A stretch of DNA of 50,929 nt from Amycolatopsis iheyensis (GCF_024703995.1 NZ_JAMXQV010000048.1:1-50929), one strand, 5' to 3'; shown: positions 40,985 to 50,501, counted from the stretch's first letter. Notes: generated from the sequence alone by a model not told the origin. Numbers and translations are program-made.

Positions 40985-41286
40985 GTGCCTGGGCATCCGG
41001 TCTCAGCGGGCCGCGGCGCGTGAAGCCAGCAGCCGCTGTTCCTCAGCCGGGTATCCGCGCTCATCGTGATGCAGCCCCTTCCCGGTGCTTCCGCTCCGTC
41101 AGGTTCCCACCGTGGTCGCCAGACTGCACGCCAGGCTGACTATTGCTTCGACCAACAATAGTAAAACCGCAGGTGAGAGGCTTCCACGCCCCGTCGGTTG
41201 AACGTCGCGCCACTCCAGAGCAGGTGTAGAGCCGACCCGGGCCGGGTACTCGCGGGCCGACCCGGAAGACGGCGGAGGGACACCCC
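40985..41286. other. Divergent promoter region between USP and TPP-enzyme genes
   Basis: Some 300 bases without a gene. It holds an AT-rich inverted repeat at 41139-41162 and a CGTCAGGTTC motif at 41097-41106. GGAGGG lies just upstream of the TPP enzyme ATG, and promoters of both flanking genes should lie here. Confidence 0.5.
41139..41162. promoter_or_regulatory. AT-rich inverted repeat upstream of the six-gene operon
   Basis: ACTATTG-10-CAATAGT, perfect 7-bp arms, 125-148 bases upstream of the TPP enzyme ATG. Its AT content contrasts sharply with the surroundings. It could be a regulator site or part of a promoter. Confidence 0.45.
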
Positions 41287-43080
41287 ATGGCTCAGACAGT
41301 CGGTGACTACCTGCTCCAGCGCCTGCGCGAATGGGGCGTCGAGCAGGTCTTCGCCTACCCCGGCGACGGGATCAACGGCATCGTCGCGTCCTTCGGCAAG
41401 GCGGACAACCAGCCGCGCTTCGTCCAGGCGCGGCACGAGGAGATGGCGGCGTTCTCGGCCGTCGGCTACGCCAAGTTCAGCGGCAACGTCGGCGTCTGCA
41501 TGGCCACCTCCGGCCCGGGTGCGATCCACCTGCTCAACGGCCTCTACGACGCCAAGCTCGACCACGTCCCGGTCGTCGCCATCGTCGGCCAGACCGCCCG
41601 CAGCGCCATGGGCGGCAGCTACCAGCAGGAAATCGACCTGCAAGCCCTCTACAAGGACGTCGCCAGCGAATACCTCGTCGAGGTCAACGTCGCCGAGCAA
41701 CTGCCCAACGCTCTCGACCGGGCGATCCGCACCGCGCAGTCCTCCCGCTGCCCAACTGCACTGATCATCCCCGCCGACCTGCAGGAAGAACCGTACGAAG
41801 CGCCGAAGCACGCGTTCAAGCAGGTGCCCTCCAGTCCGCCGAGCACGTCCTGGCCGGCCCCGGTCCCGCCGGAGCGCGATCTTGACGCCGCCGCCGAGGT
41901 GCTCAACGCGGGTGAGAAGGTCGCCGTCCTGGTCGGCCAAGGCGCGCGCGGCGCGGCCGAGGAAGTCCGCCAGCTCGCCGAGGTGACCGGCGCCGGTGTC
42001 GCAAAAGCGTTGCTGGGCAAGGACGTCCTCTCCGACGAGCTGCCGTACGTGACCGGCGCGGTCGGCCTGCTCGGCACCCGGCCCAGCTACGAGCTGATGC
42101 GCGACTGCGACACCCTGCTGATCGTCGGCTCGAACTTCCCGTACAGCCAGTTCCTGCCGGACTTCGGCCAGGCGCGCGCGGTGCAGATCGACCTGGACGG
42201 CCGGTTCATCGGGATGCGCTACCCCACCGAGGTCAACCTCGTCGGCGACAGCGCGGCCACACTGCGCGCACTGCTGCCCAGGCTGACGAGCAAGCCGGAC
42301 CGGTCCTGGCGCGAGACGATCGAGAAGAACGTCGCCTCCTGGTGGGACACCGTCGACAAGGAAGCCGCGGTCGACGCCGAGCCGGTCAACCCGATGGCCA
42401 TCGTGTCCGAGCTGTCGAAGCGGATCCCGGAGAACGCCATCGTCACCGCCGACTCCGGCTCGTCGACCAACTGGTACGCCCGCAACCTCCGCATCCGCGG
42501 GGACATCCGCGGGTCGCTGTCGGGCACGCTGGCCACGATGGGCCCGGGCGTGCCGTACGCCATCGGCGCGAAGTTCGCCCACCCCGACCGGCCGGTGATC
42601 GCCCTCGTCGGCGACGGCGCCATGCAGATGAACGGCCTCGCCGAGCTGATCACCATCGCCCGCTACCACACCTTGTGGAGCGACCCGACCTGCGTGATCT
42701 GCGTCTTCCACAACAACGACCTCAACCAGGTCACCTGGGAGCTGCGCGCGATGGGCGGCGCGCCGAAGTTCGAAGAGTCCCAGAGCCTGCCGGACGTCGA
42801 CTACGCCGGCTTCGCGCTTTCCCTCGGACTCACTGCCCTCACCGTCGACAAGCCGGACCAGCTCGCATCCGCCTGGGACACCGCGCTGTCGGCGGGCAAG
42901 CCGGCCGTGCTCGACGTCCGGTGCGACCCGGAGGTGCCGCCGATCCCGCCGCACGCGACGTTCGAGCAGATGAAGTCCGCCGCCCAGTCGGTACTCAAGG
43001 GCGATCCCGACGCGTTCCACCTCATCGCCCAGGGCGTCAAGACGAAGCTGCAGGAGTTCCTGCCCGGCAGGAAGAACTGA
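41287..43080 (+). CDS. TPP-dependent enzyme (pyruvate oxidase/dehydrogenase-like)
   Basis: A 597-residue member of the thiamine diphosphate family that includes pyruvate oxidase and acetolactate synthase. Domain 1: FAYPGDGINGIVASFG, ARHEEMAAFSAVGYAKFSGN (the conserved Glu51-type residue), GPGAIHLLNGLYDA. The central domain has GTRPSYELMRDCDTLLIVGS. The TPP-binding part is VGDGAMQMNGLAELITIARY with the GDG-N motif continuing to FHNNDLNQVTWE. The substrate is probably pyruvate or another 2-oxo acid. It starts an operon; its stop overlaps the next start by one base (TGATG). Confidence 0.9.
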   Translation: MAQTVGDYLLQRLREWGVEQVFAYPGDGINGIVASFGKADNQPRFVQARHEEMAAFSAVGYAKFSGNVGVCMATSGPGAIHLLNGLYDAKLDHVPVVAIVGQTARSAMGGSYQQEIDLQALYKDVASEYLVEVNVAEQLPNALDRAIRTAQSSRCPTALIIPADLQEEPYEAPKHAFKQVPSSPPSTSWPAPVPPERDLDAAAEVLNAGEKVAVLVGQGARGAAEEVRQLAEVTGAGVAKALLGKDVLSDELPYVTGAVGLLGTRPSYELMRDCDTLLIVGSNFPYSQFLPDFGQARAVQIDLDGRFIGMRYPTEVNLVGDSAATLRALLPRLTSKPDRSWRETIEKNVASWWDTVDKEAAVDAEPVNPMAIVSELSKRIPENAIVTADSGSSTNWYARNLRIRGDIRGSLSGTLATMGPGVPYAIGAKFAHPDRPVIALVGDGAMQMNGLAELITIARYHTLWSDPTCVICVFHNNDLNQVTWELRAMGGAPKFEESQSLPDVDYAGFALSLGLTALTVDKPDQLASAWDTALSAGKPAVLDVRCDPEVPPIPPHATFEQMKSAAQSVLKGDPDAFHLIAQGVKTKLQEFLPGRKN

Positions 43081-44174
43081 TGCGCTCGCCAGACATCGAG
43101 CGGGTCCGCGCGAACGCCTACAAGGTGGCCACCCCCGCCCCCGAGGGCGACGGCACGCTCGAGTGGGACAGCACGACCATCGTCGTCGTCCGGGTCGACG
43201 CCGGCACGGTGAGTGGCGTCGGCTGGACCTACGCCGACGCCTCGTGCGTCCCGCTCATCGAAGGCAAGCTGGCGTCGACGATCGCCGGAAAGCCACTGGT
43301 CGACGTCCCGGCCTGCTGGACGGCGATGCAGCGCGCGATCCGCAACCTCGGCCGGGCCGGCCTGGTGTCGTGCGCGTTGTCCGCGGTCGACGTCGCGCTG
43401 TGGGACGCCGCGGCGCGGTGGCTCGACCTGCCGGTGAGCCGCCTGCTCGGCCGCGTCCACGAGCGGGTCGACGTCTACGGCAGCGGCGGCTTCACCACCC
43501 TCTCCGAACCGGAACTCGCCGACCAGCTGGAAGGGTGGGTGCGTCGGCAGCAGATCCCTCGCGTGAAGATCAAGATCGGCGAGTCCTGGGGCTCGGAGAC
43601 AGCGCGCGACCTCGACCGCATCATGCTGGCGCGAGAGGTCATCGGGGACGACGCGGCACTGTACGTCGATGCCAACGGCGCCTACACGATCGGGCAGGCA
43701 AACCGGCTCCTCGGGCCGCTACGGGCGGCCGATGTCACCTGGTTCGAGGAGCCCGTGTCCAGCGACGACCTCGCCGGGCTCGGGCAGCTGCGTTCGCCTG
43801 GCGGACCGGACATCGCCGCCGGGGAATACGGCTACGACCTGCCGTACTTCGCGCGGATGCTCCCGGTCGTCGACTGCCTGCAGATCGACGTCACCCGCTG
43901 CGGTGGATTCACTGAATGGCGCCGGGCCGCCGCGCTCGCGGCCGCCGCCAACCGGGAGGTCTCGGCGCACTGCGCACCGAACCTGTCGGCGCACGCAGGA
44001 GTCGCGACCCCGAACTTCAGGCACATCGAGTGGTTCGCCGACCACGACCGCATCGAAAAGCTGTTCTTCGACGGTTGCCTCGACCCCGCGGGCGGCACCG
44101 TCAGCCCATCCCTGTCCGCGCCCGGCCACGGACTCACGCTCCGGGCCGACGTCGCGGCCGAGTACTCGGTCTGA
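43080..44174 (+). CDS. Enolase-superfamily enzyme (mandelate racemase/muconate cycloisomerase type)
   Basis: A 364-residue enzyme. Catalytic pieces visible are the base RVKIKIG, the metal ligands Asp in YVDANGAYT, Glu in WFEEPVS and Glu in AAGEYGYD, and a late HCAPNLSAHAG. This places it in the dehydratase/racemase part of the superfamily, likely acting on a sugar acid or related carboxylate. The start overlaps the TPP enzyme stop. With the FAD/Fe-S protein next door, a sugar-acid oxidation route is plausible but unproven. Confidence 0.88.
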   Translation: MRSPDIERVRANAYKVATPAPEGDGTLEWDSTTIVVVRVDAGTVSGVGWTYADASCVPLIEGKLASTIAGKPLVDVPACWTAMQRAIRNLGRAGLVSCALSAVDVALWDAAARWLDLPVSRLLGRVHERVDVYGSGGFTTLSEPELADQLEGWVRRQQIPRVKIKIGESWGSETARDLDRIMLAREVIGDDAALYVDANGAYTIGQANRLLGPLRAADVTWFEEPVSSDDLAGLGQLRSPGGPDIAAGEYGYDLPYFARMLPVVDCLQIDVTRCGGFTEWRRAAALAAAANREVSAHCAPNLSAHAGVATPNFRHIEWFADHDRIEKLFFDGCLDPAGGTVSPSLSAPGHGLTLRADVAAEYSV

Positions 44175-44185
44175 AGGAGGAGTTC

Positions 44186-47164
44186 GTGACCCAGGTGGAG
44201 CTGCCCGACCCGGTGATCAGGCACCCGGAACGGCCGGACGTCGACCTCGACGCGCTGACCCGTGCGCTGAGGGACCGCGTCCAGGGTGAAGTCCGCTTCG
44301 ACCGCGGCACGCGTGCCGCCTATTCGACCGACGCGTCGAACTTCCGCCAGGTCCCGCTCGGCGTGGTCGTCCCCCACACGCCGGATGACGCGGTGGAAGC
44401 CCTCGCGGTCGCTCGGGAGTTCGGGGCGCCGGTGCTCTCCCGCGGCGGCGGCACCAGCCTCGCCGGCCAGTGCACCAACACCGCCGTCGTACTCGACTGG
44501 TCCAAGTACTGCACGGAACTCGAGTCCGTCGACGAACGAGCGCGCACCTGCGTCGTGCAACCAGGCATCGTGCTCGACGAGCTGAACCGGCAGCTGGCCG
44601 GCACCGGCCTGCGGTTCGGGCCCGAGCCGGCGACCCACATGAACTGCACGCTCGGCGGCATGATCGGCAACAACTCCTGCGGCGCCACCGCGCAGCGCAC
44701 CGGCAAGGTCGTCGACAACATCGCCCGCCTCGAAGTCCTCCTGGCCGACGGCACCCGGTTCTGGTGCGGGGAAACCACCGACGAGGAGTACGCCGAGCTC
44801 GAACGCCACGGCGACCCGCGGGCCGCGATCTACCGGCAGCTGCGCCGCCTGCGCGACGAATACGCCGAGGAGATCCGCCGCCGCTTCCCGGACATCCCCC
44901 GCCGGGTCTCCGGCTACAACCTCGACTCCCTCCTGCCCGAGCACCACTTCGACGTCGCCGGACTGCTCATCGGCAGCGAATCCACTTTGGTCACCGTGCT
45001 GCGCGCGGAACTGAAGCTGGTGCCGGTCCTGCCGGAGCGAACCCTCGTCGTGCTCGGCTACCGCGACATCGCCACCGCCGGCGACGCCGTCCCTGCGATC
45101 CTCCCCCACGAGCCGGTCGCTTTGGAAGGCGTCGACCACAAGTTGATCCGCGACCAGCAGATCAAGGACATGAACCCGCAAGCACTGGCCGAAATGCCGG
45201 AAGGCCGCGCGTTCCTGATGGTCCAGTTCGCCGCCTCGACGCACGAGGAGGCCGACCGCCAAGCGCAGACGATGCTCGACGCCCTGCAGGACACCGAGCA
45301 CGAAGCCGATGTGGCGTTCCTCGACGACCCGGCGCGCGAGCATGAGCTGTGGCAGGTTCGTGAGGCCGGTTTGGGAGCCACCGCGCACGTGCCCGGCAAA
45401 GCGGACACCTTCGAAGGCTGGGAGGACTCCGCGGTCGCCCCCGAGCGGCTCGGCGACTACCTCCGCCGGCTTTCGGAGCTCTACCAGGAGTTCGGCTACG
45501 CCAGCGACACCGGCCCCAGCCTGTACGGCCACTTCGGCCAAGGCTGCGTCCACACCCGGATCCCGTTCGACCTCTACACCGCCGACGGCGTCGCCACCTA
45601 CCGGCGCTTCATGGAACGGGCCGCCGACCTCGTCGCCGAGTTCGGTGGATCCTTCTCCGGCGAGCACGGCGACGGCCAGTCCCGTGGTGAGCTGCTGCCG
45701 AAGATGTTCGGCGACGAAATCGTCACGGCGTTCGGGCGGCTCAAGGCGATCTTCGACCCGGATGACCGGATGAATCCCGGCAAGATCATCGCTCCGTACC
45801 GGCTCGACGAAAACCTTCGCCTCGGCGGTGACTGGGCTCCGGCGGACCCGCAGGACCTGCACTTCCGCTTTCCCGACGACGGCGGCTCGTTCGCCCAGGC
45901 CGCCAACCGCTGCGTCGGCGTCGGGCGTTGTCGCCAGCACAGCACCAGCGGCAGCGACGTCATGTGCCCCTCTTACCAGGTCACGCACGAGGAAGAACAT
46001 TCCACGCGCGGCCGCGCGCGGCTCCTGTTCGAAATGCTCGACGGCCACGGCGACAGCCCGGTCCACGACGGCTGGCGCTCCACCGAGGTTCGCGATGCTC
46101 TCGACCTCTGCCTGTCCTGCAAGGGGTGCAAGACGGATTGTCCGGCCAATGTGGACATGGCGACCTATAAGGCGGAGTTCCTTTCGCACCACTACGAAGG
46201 CCGCCCGTGGCGACGCCCGCGGTCGGACTTCACGATGGGCTGGCTGCCCGCCGTCGCGCAGATCGTGGGAAGACTCCGCGCCGGAAAGGTCGTCAACGCA
46301 CTCACCCACACGCCCGGTCTGCGCCGGCTGGCGACGCTCGCCGCCGGCGTCGAGCACCGCGAAGTCCCCTTGTTCGCCGGGGAGACCCTGCAGCAGTGGT
46401 TCGCCCGCCGCGGCACACTCGCCGACGGCGCCCGCGGAACCGTCCTGTTGTGGCCCGACACGTTCACCAACACCTTCCACCCGCACGTTGGCCAGGCCGC
46501 GGTCCGGGTCATCGAGGACGCGGGGTGGCGGGTCACCATGCCACTGAACCCGCTGTGCTGCGCCCTCACCTGGATCTCCACCGGGCAGCTCGGCGCCGCC
46601 AAGCGCATCCTCACCCGGACCGTCCGGGAACTGGCCCCGCACCTGCGAAACGGCGGCCTGGTGGTCGGCTTGGAACCGAGCTGCACCGCGGTGTTCCGTT
46701 CCGACGCCTACGAGCTGTTCCCCGGTGACCAGGACGTCCGGCGGCTGCGCGCGCAGACCGTCACATTGGCAGAGCTGCTCACCGAGCACTCGCCCGGCTA
46801 CCAGCCGCCACGACTGGACGCGAAGGCGATCGCGCAGGTGCACTGCCACCAGCACGCCATCATGGGCTGGGATGCCGACGAGCAGCTGCTCGAAGCCGCC
46901 GGCGTCGACGCCGAGCACCTCGACTCCGGCTGCTGCGGCTTGGCCGGGAACTTCGGCTTCGAGAAGGGCCACCTCGACGTCTCCGAGGCGTGTGCGGAAC
47001 GGGTGCTGCTGCCCCGGGTGCGGGACGCCGCGCCGGACACCGCGGTGCTGGCCGACGGCTTCAGCTGCCGCACCCAGCTGCACCAGCTGGACAGCGGCGG
47101 ACGTGAAGGCGTCCACCTGGCCGAGCTTCTCGAGTTCGGCTTGACCAAGCGAGACGCGCGATGA
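44186..47164 (+). CDS. FAD-linked oxidase fused to Fe-S/CCG module (D-lactate dehydrogenase/GlcD type)
   Basis: A 992-residue enzyme. The N-terminal half is a PCMH-type FAD-binding oxidase (LSRGGGTSLAGQC, NCTLGGMIGNNSCGA, GSFSGEHGDGQSRG). The middle carries two Fe-S clusters, CVGVGRCRQHS...MCPSY and CLSCKGCKTDCP. The C-terminal half has CCG-type motifs (CCALTWISTG; HCHQHAIMG and SGCCGLAGNFGFEKGH) as in GlpC/LutA-like proteins. This GlcD-GlcF-like fusion oxidises 2-hydroxyacids (lactate/glycolate type) and passes electrons to quinone. GTG start with AAGGAGG, 11 bases after the enolase gene. Confidence 0.9.
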   Translation: MTQVELPDPVIRHPERPDVDLDALTRALRDRVQGEVRFDRGTRAAYSTDASNFRQVPLGVVVPHTPDDAVEALAVAREFGAPVLSRGGGTSLAGQCTNTAVVLDWSKYCTELESVDERARTCVVQPGIVLDELNRQLAGTGLRFGPEPATHMNCTLGGMIGNNSCGATAQRTGKVVDNIARLEVLLADGTRFWCGETTDEEYAELERHGDPRAAIYRQLRRLRDEYAEEIRRRFPDIPRRVSGYNLDSLLPEHHFDVAGLLIGSESTLVTVLRAELKLVPVLPERTLVVLGYRDIATAGDAVPAILPHEPVALEGVDHKLIRDQQIKDMNPQALAEMPEGRAFLMVQFAASTHEEADRQAQTMLDALQDTEHEADVAFLDDPAREHELWQVREAGLGATAHVPGKADTFEGWEDSAVAPERLGDYLRRLSELYQEFGYASDTGPSLYGHFGQGCVHTRIPFDLYTADGVATYRRFMERAADLVAEFGGSFSGEHGDGQSRGELLPKMFGDEIVTAFGRLKAIFDPDDRMNPGKIIAPYRLDENLRLGGDWAPADPQDLHFRFPDDGGSFAQAANRCVGVGRCRQHSTSGSDVMCPSYQVTHEEEHSTRGRARLLFEMLDGHGDSPVHDGWRSTEVRDALDLCLSCKGCKTDCPANVDMATYKAEFLSHHYEGRPWRRPRSDFTMGWLPAVAQIVGRLRAGKVVNALTHTPGLRRLATLAAGVEHREVPLFAGETLQQWFARRGTLADGARGTVLLWPDTFTNTFHPHVGQAAVRVIEDAGWRVTMPLNPLCCALTWISTGQLGAAKRILTRTVRELAPHLRNGGLVVGLEPSCTAVFRSDAYELFPGDQDVRRLRAQTVTLAELLTEHSPGYQPPRLDAKAIAQVHCHQHAIMGWDADEQLLEAAGVDAEHLDSGCCGLAGNFGFEKGHLDVSEACAERVLLPRVRDAAPDTAVLADGFSCRTQLHQLDSGGREGVHLAELLEFGLTKRDAR

Positions 47165-47469
47165 CCCGCGGGGGCGCGGCCGCACGGGCGGTGTGGGGTG
47201 GCGGCGTGCTGATCGTCGCAAGCCGCCTGCCGGTGCCGCGGAAAGTGGCACTGGCACTGGGGTTGCGGCACCTCGCACAGGCGGCGGTCACCCTCCGGCG
47301 GCCGGACGGCGTCGTGGCGCGCTGGGGATGGACCGCCGACGTCGCGCACAGCCTGAGCATGCTCGGCCTGGCCGCCGTCTCCCGCCGGTGGCGCGCGGCG
47401 GCACTGGCGAACGCGGCCGTGGCGGCCGCTTGGGCCTGCGTGGCCCGGACCACCCGAGAACGGAGGTAA
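47161..47469 (+). CDS. Small membrane protein
   Basis: 102 residues. Two or three weakly hydrophobic helices (VWGGGVLIVASRLPVP, VALALGLRHLAQAAVTL, AALANAAVAAAWACVA) and a basic interior. No family is recognised. The ATG overlaps the FAD/Fe-S gene stop (ATGA) and the SDR start follows three bases after its stop; it is therefore a genuine operon member, perhaps a membrane anchor for the oxidoreductase. Confidence 0.7.
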   Translation: MTRGGAAARAVWGGGVLIVASRLPVPRKVALALGLRHLAQAAVTLRRPDGVVARWGWTADVAHSLSMLGLAAVSRRWRAAALANAAVAAAWACVARTTRERR

Positions 47470-47471
47470 CC

Positions 47472-48482
47472 ATGACAGGCAAGGAAAACCAGGTCGTCGT
47501 CGTGACCGGCGCCAGCGGCGGGATCGGCCGGGCCGTCGCCCGGGCCTTCGGCGCGCGACACGCTCGCGTCGCTCTGCTCGCCCGGGGTGAGCAGGGACTC
47601 GGCGCCGCGGCGGACGACATCACCCGCGCCGGCGGGACGGCGCTCGAAATCCCCACCGACGTCGCCGACTTCACACAGGTCGACGCCGCCGCCGAGCGCG
47701 TCGAGAAGGAGTTCGGCCCGATCGACGTGTGGGTCAACGTCGCGTTCACGTCGGTGTTCGCGCCGTTCAGCGAGATCGAGCCGGCCGAGTTCCGGCGCGT
47801 CACCGAGGTCAGCTACCTCGGGTACGTCCACGGCACGAAAGCCGCGCTGAACCGGATGAAGCCACGCGACCGCGGCACGATCGTGCAGGTCGGGTCGGCG
47901 CTCGCCTACCGCGGGATTCCGCTGCAGAGCGCGTACTGCGGCGCGAAGCACGCCATCCAGGGCTTCAACGAGGCGTTGCGCTGCGAGCTGCTGCACGATG
48001 GCAGCCGCGTCCGGACGACGATGGTGCAGATGCCGGCCGTCAACACCCCGCAGTTCTCGTGGGTGCTGTCGAAGCTGCCGGACCACGCGCAGCCGGTGCC
48101 GCCGATCTACCAGCCGGAGGTCGCCGCGCGGGCCGTGGTGCACGCCGCCGACCACCCGCGGCGGCGCGAGTACTGGGTGGGCGGCAGCACCGTCGGCACG
48201 CTGGCCGCGAACGCCGTCGCGCCCGGGATCCTCGACCGCTACCTCGCCCGCACCGGCTACCGGTCCCAGCAGACCGGGGCGGCCAAGCCCGCCGGCCAGC
48301 CGGCGAACCTCTGGCAGCCGGCCGACCGCGCCCGCGACTTCGGCGCGCACGGCGAGTTCGACGACAAGGCCACGCCCCGCAGCCTCCAGCTGTGGGCCAG
48401 CCGGCACCACGGCCTGCTCGCCGCCGCCGGGGGTGCCCTCGCCGCGACGGCGCTGGCGGCGTGGCGGCGAGCCCAGCCATGA
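47472..48482 (+). CDS. Short-chain dehydrogenase/reductase
   Basis: A 336-residue SDR enzyme. Cofactor site VVVVTGASGGIGRAVARAFG, then the Asn-containing WVNVAFTS, the catalytic Ser in VQVGSALAYRG and Tyr-x-x-x-Lys in SAYCGAKHA. The extended C-terminus (about 250-336) ends in a hydrophobic Ala-rich helix (LLAAAGGALAATALAAW), so it may be membrane-tethered. This subgroup, longer than classic 250-residue SDRs, is common in such actinobacterial and proteobacterial clusters with USP and GH15 genes. GGAGG precedes the ATG. Confidence 0.9.
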   Translation: MTGKENQVVVVTGASGGIGRAVARAFGARHARVALLARGEQGLGAAADDITRAGGTALEIPTDVADFTQVDAAAERVEKEFGPIDVWVNVAFTSVFAPFSEIEPAEFRRVTEVSYLGYVHGTKAALNRMKPRDRGTIVQVGSALAYRGIPLQSAYCGAKHAIQGFNEALRCELLHDGSRVRTTMVQMPAVNTPQFSWVLSKLPDHAQPVPPIYQPEVAARAVVHAADHPRRREYWVGGSTVGTLAANAVAPGILDRYLARTGYRSQQTGAAKPAGQPANLWQPADRARDFGAHGEFDDKATPRSLQLWASRHHGLLAAAGGALAATALAAWRRAQP

Positions 48483-50221
48483 TCGACTGGCACGACTTCC
48501 CTCCACACGTCCTGCGCGAGTACGCGTTGCTGGCCGACGGCGAACGCGGCGCCCTGTGCGGCCCCCGCGGCGACATCGCGTGGCTGTGCGCACCCGGCTG
48601 GGGCGACAGCGCAGTGCTCTCCGCCCTGATCGGCGGCCGTGGCACGTACTCGGTCAGTCCCGTGGACACCTCCGTCTGGGGCGGCTACTACGAGCCCGGC
48701 ACGCTCATCTGGCGCAACCGCTGGGTCAGCACCACCACGGTCGTGGAGTGCCGTGACGCCCTCGCCTACCCCGCGGACCCGCACCGCGTCGTCCTGCTGC
48801 GCCGGATCGAGGCGGTCGAACGGGATGTCCGGCTGCGCGTCCAGCTCGACCTGCGCGACGCCTTCGGGGGTCGCTCGATGCGCAAAATCGCCTGCGACGA
48901 CCAGGGGACCTGGACCGCGCACACCGACGACCTCCGGATCCGCTGGACCGGCGCCGCCGACGCCCAGCTCGACGCCCACGGCCGGCTGGTCCTCGACCTT
49001 CCGGTATCCGGGGGCGCCCAGCACGATCTCGTACTCGAGATCAGCGACCAGCCGCTCCCGCGCCCCACTCAGGTCGCCGCACTCTGGTCGGCGACCGAAC
49101 ACGCGTGGCACACGGCCGTGCCGCCGCTCGAAGACACCGTGGCGCCACGAGATGCCCGCCACGCCTACGCGGTCCTCCGCGGCCTGACCACCGGTGGTGG
49201 TGGCATGGTCGCCGCCGCGACGATGGGCCTGCCCGAACGCGCCGAAGCCGGCCGCAACTACGACTACCGCTACGTCTGGCTCCGCGACCAGTGCTACGCC
49301 GGGATCGCCGCGTCGGTCGCCGAAGCACACCCCCTGCTCGACGAGGCCGTGGCGTTCACCAGCGCCCGCGTCCTCGAACACGGCGACAAGCTGTTGCCCG
49401 CCTACCGGCCCGACGGCTCACCGCCACCGGACGAAACCACCATCGACCTGCCCGGCTACCCGGGCGGAAACCCGATCGTCGGCAACCACGTCAACGGCCA
49501 GTTCCAGCTCGACACCCTCGGCGAAATGCTTCAGCTCTACGCGGCCGCAGCTCGCCACGACCACCTCACCGCGGACGTCGAACGCGCCATCGACCTCTGC
49601 GTCGACTTGATCGCCCGGCGGTGGGACCAGCCCGAAGCGGGCGTGTGGGAGCTGCAGGACGACTGGTGGGCGCATTCCCGTCTCGCCTGTGTCGCCGGAC
49701 TCCGCGCGGTCGCTCACCACCGGAACGCCCGTCGCGGCGCCGAGCTGTCCGGACTGGCCGACAAGCTGCTCGCCGAAACCACCCGCCGGTGCATCGCCCG
49801 GCACGGCGCCTGGCAGCGCAGTCCCGCACTTCCGGGCACCGACGCCGCACTGCTGCTCCCCCCGGTCCGCGGAGCCCTGCCGGCCGCCGACCCCCGCACG
49901 ACCGCCACGCTCGCGGCCGTCCGGGCCGACCTCTGCCAAGACGGCTACGTCTACCGCTTCGCCCCGGACGACCGGCCCCTGGGCGACGCGGAAGGCGCCT
50001 TCCTGCTCTGCGGCTTCGTCATGTCCCTCGCCGAATGGCATCAGGGCAACCACGTCGAGGCGTTCCGCTGGTTCGAACGCAACCGCGCGGCCTGCGGCAC
50101 ACCCGGCCTGCTGGCTGAGGAGTACGACGTCCGCCAACGGCAGCTGCGGGGCAACCTGCCTCAAGCGTTCGTCCACGCGCTGCGGCTCGAAACCGCACAC
50201 CGCCTCGCCGGTGTCCCCTGA
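48479..50221 (+). CDS. Glycoside hydrolase family 15 protein
   Basis: A 580-residue (alpha/alpha)6-barrel enzyme of the glucoamylase/trehalase family. The N-terminal sandwich domain begins IDWHDFPPHVLREYALLADGERGALCGPRGDIAWLCAP. Barrel motifs include RNYDYRYVWLRDQCYAG, NHVNGQFQLDTLGEML, GVWELQDDWWAHSRLACVAGL (the first acid in VWE) and DAEGAFLLCGFVMSLAEW (the second acid in AEG). Actinobacterial GH15 proteins of this kind include trehalases and glucoamylases. No signal peptide, so intracellular. ATGA overlap with the SDR gene; last gene of the operon. Confidence 0.9.
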   Translation: MIDWHDFPPHVLREYALLADGERGALCGPRGDIAWLCAPGWGDSAVLSALIGGRGTYSVSPVDTSVWGGYYEPGTLIWRNRWVSTTTVVECRDALAYPADPHRVVLLRRIEAVERDVRLRVQLDLRDAFGGRSMRKIACDDQGTWTAHTDDLRIRWTGAADAQLDAHGRLVLDLPVSGGAQHDLVLEISDQPLPRPTQVAALWSATEHAWHTAVPPLEDTVAPRDARHAYAVLRGLTTGGGGMVAAATMGLPERAEAGRNYDYRYVWLRDQCYAGIAASVAEAHPLLDEAVAFTSARVLEHGDKLLPAYRPDGSPPPDETTIDLPGYPGGNPIVGNHVNGQFQLDTLGEMLQLYAAAARHDHLTADVERAIDLCVDLIARRWDQPEAGVWELQDDWWAHSRLACVAGLRAVAHHRNARRGAELSGLADKLLAETTRRCIARHGAWQRSPALPGTDAALLLPPVRGALPAADPRTTATLAAVRADLCQDGYVYRFAPDDRPLGDAEGAFLLCGFVMSLAEWHQGNHVEAFRWFERNRAACGTPGLLAEEYDVRQRQLRGNLPQAFVHALRLETAHRLAGVP

Positions 50222-50322
50222 ACGACTGAATCGGTGTATCAGCCAACTGTTTCATCGCGATGTACCGTGAACACGGCGCCGGACCTGCTCCCGGCGTCCG
50301 CTGGCCGCCCACACTCGGCCAG

Positions 50323-50376
50323 GCAGGGGCGCTGTCGCTCCACAACCGCCACGGAGTCCGACGACAGCGCCCCTGC
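50323..50376 (+). terminator. Hairpin terminator after the six-gene operon
   Basis: A perfect 15-bp stem, GCAGGGGCGCTGTCG (50323-50337) with 50362-50376, around a 24-base loop. It lies 100 bases after the GH15 stop and before the permease gene. No T-run, as is usual for this GC content. Confidence 0.75.
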
Positions 50377-50501
50377 GACCGCCGTCCGGGAACCGGTCAG
50401 CGACCAGCTGGATACCAACAGTTGCATCAGGTAACAATCACGTCGACGCCGGTTGGACCGCGATGCCCGTGGGTAGGCCGCAGGCGAAGGAGGCCCCTGA
50501 G

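Noticed and set aside
43832..47278. 1148-codon minus-strand frame opposite the FAD/Fe-S gene
   Set aside because: It mirrors a well-supported gene on the plus strand and has no recognisable domains; long antisense frames are expected at this GC content.
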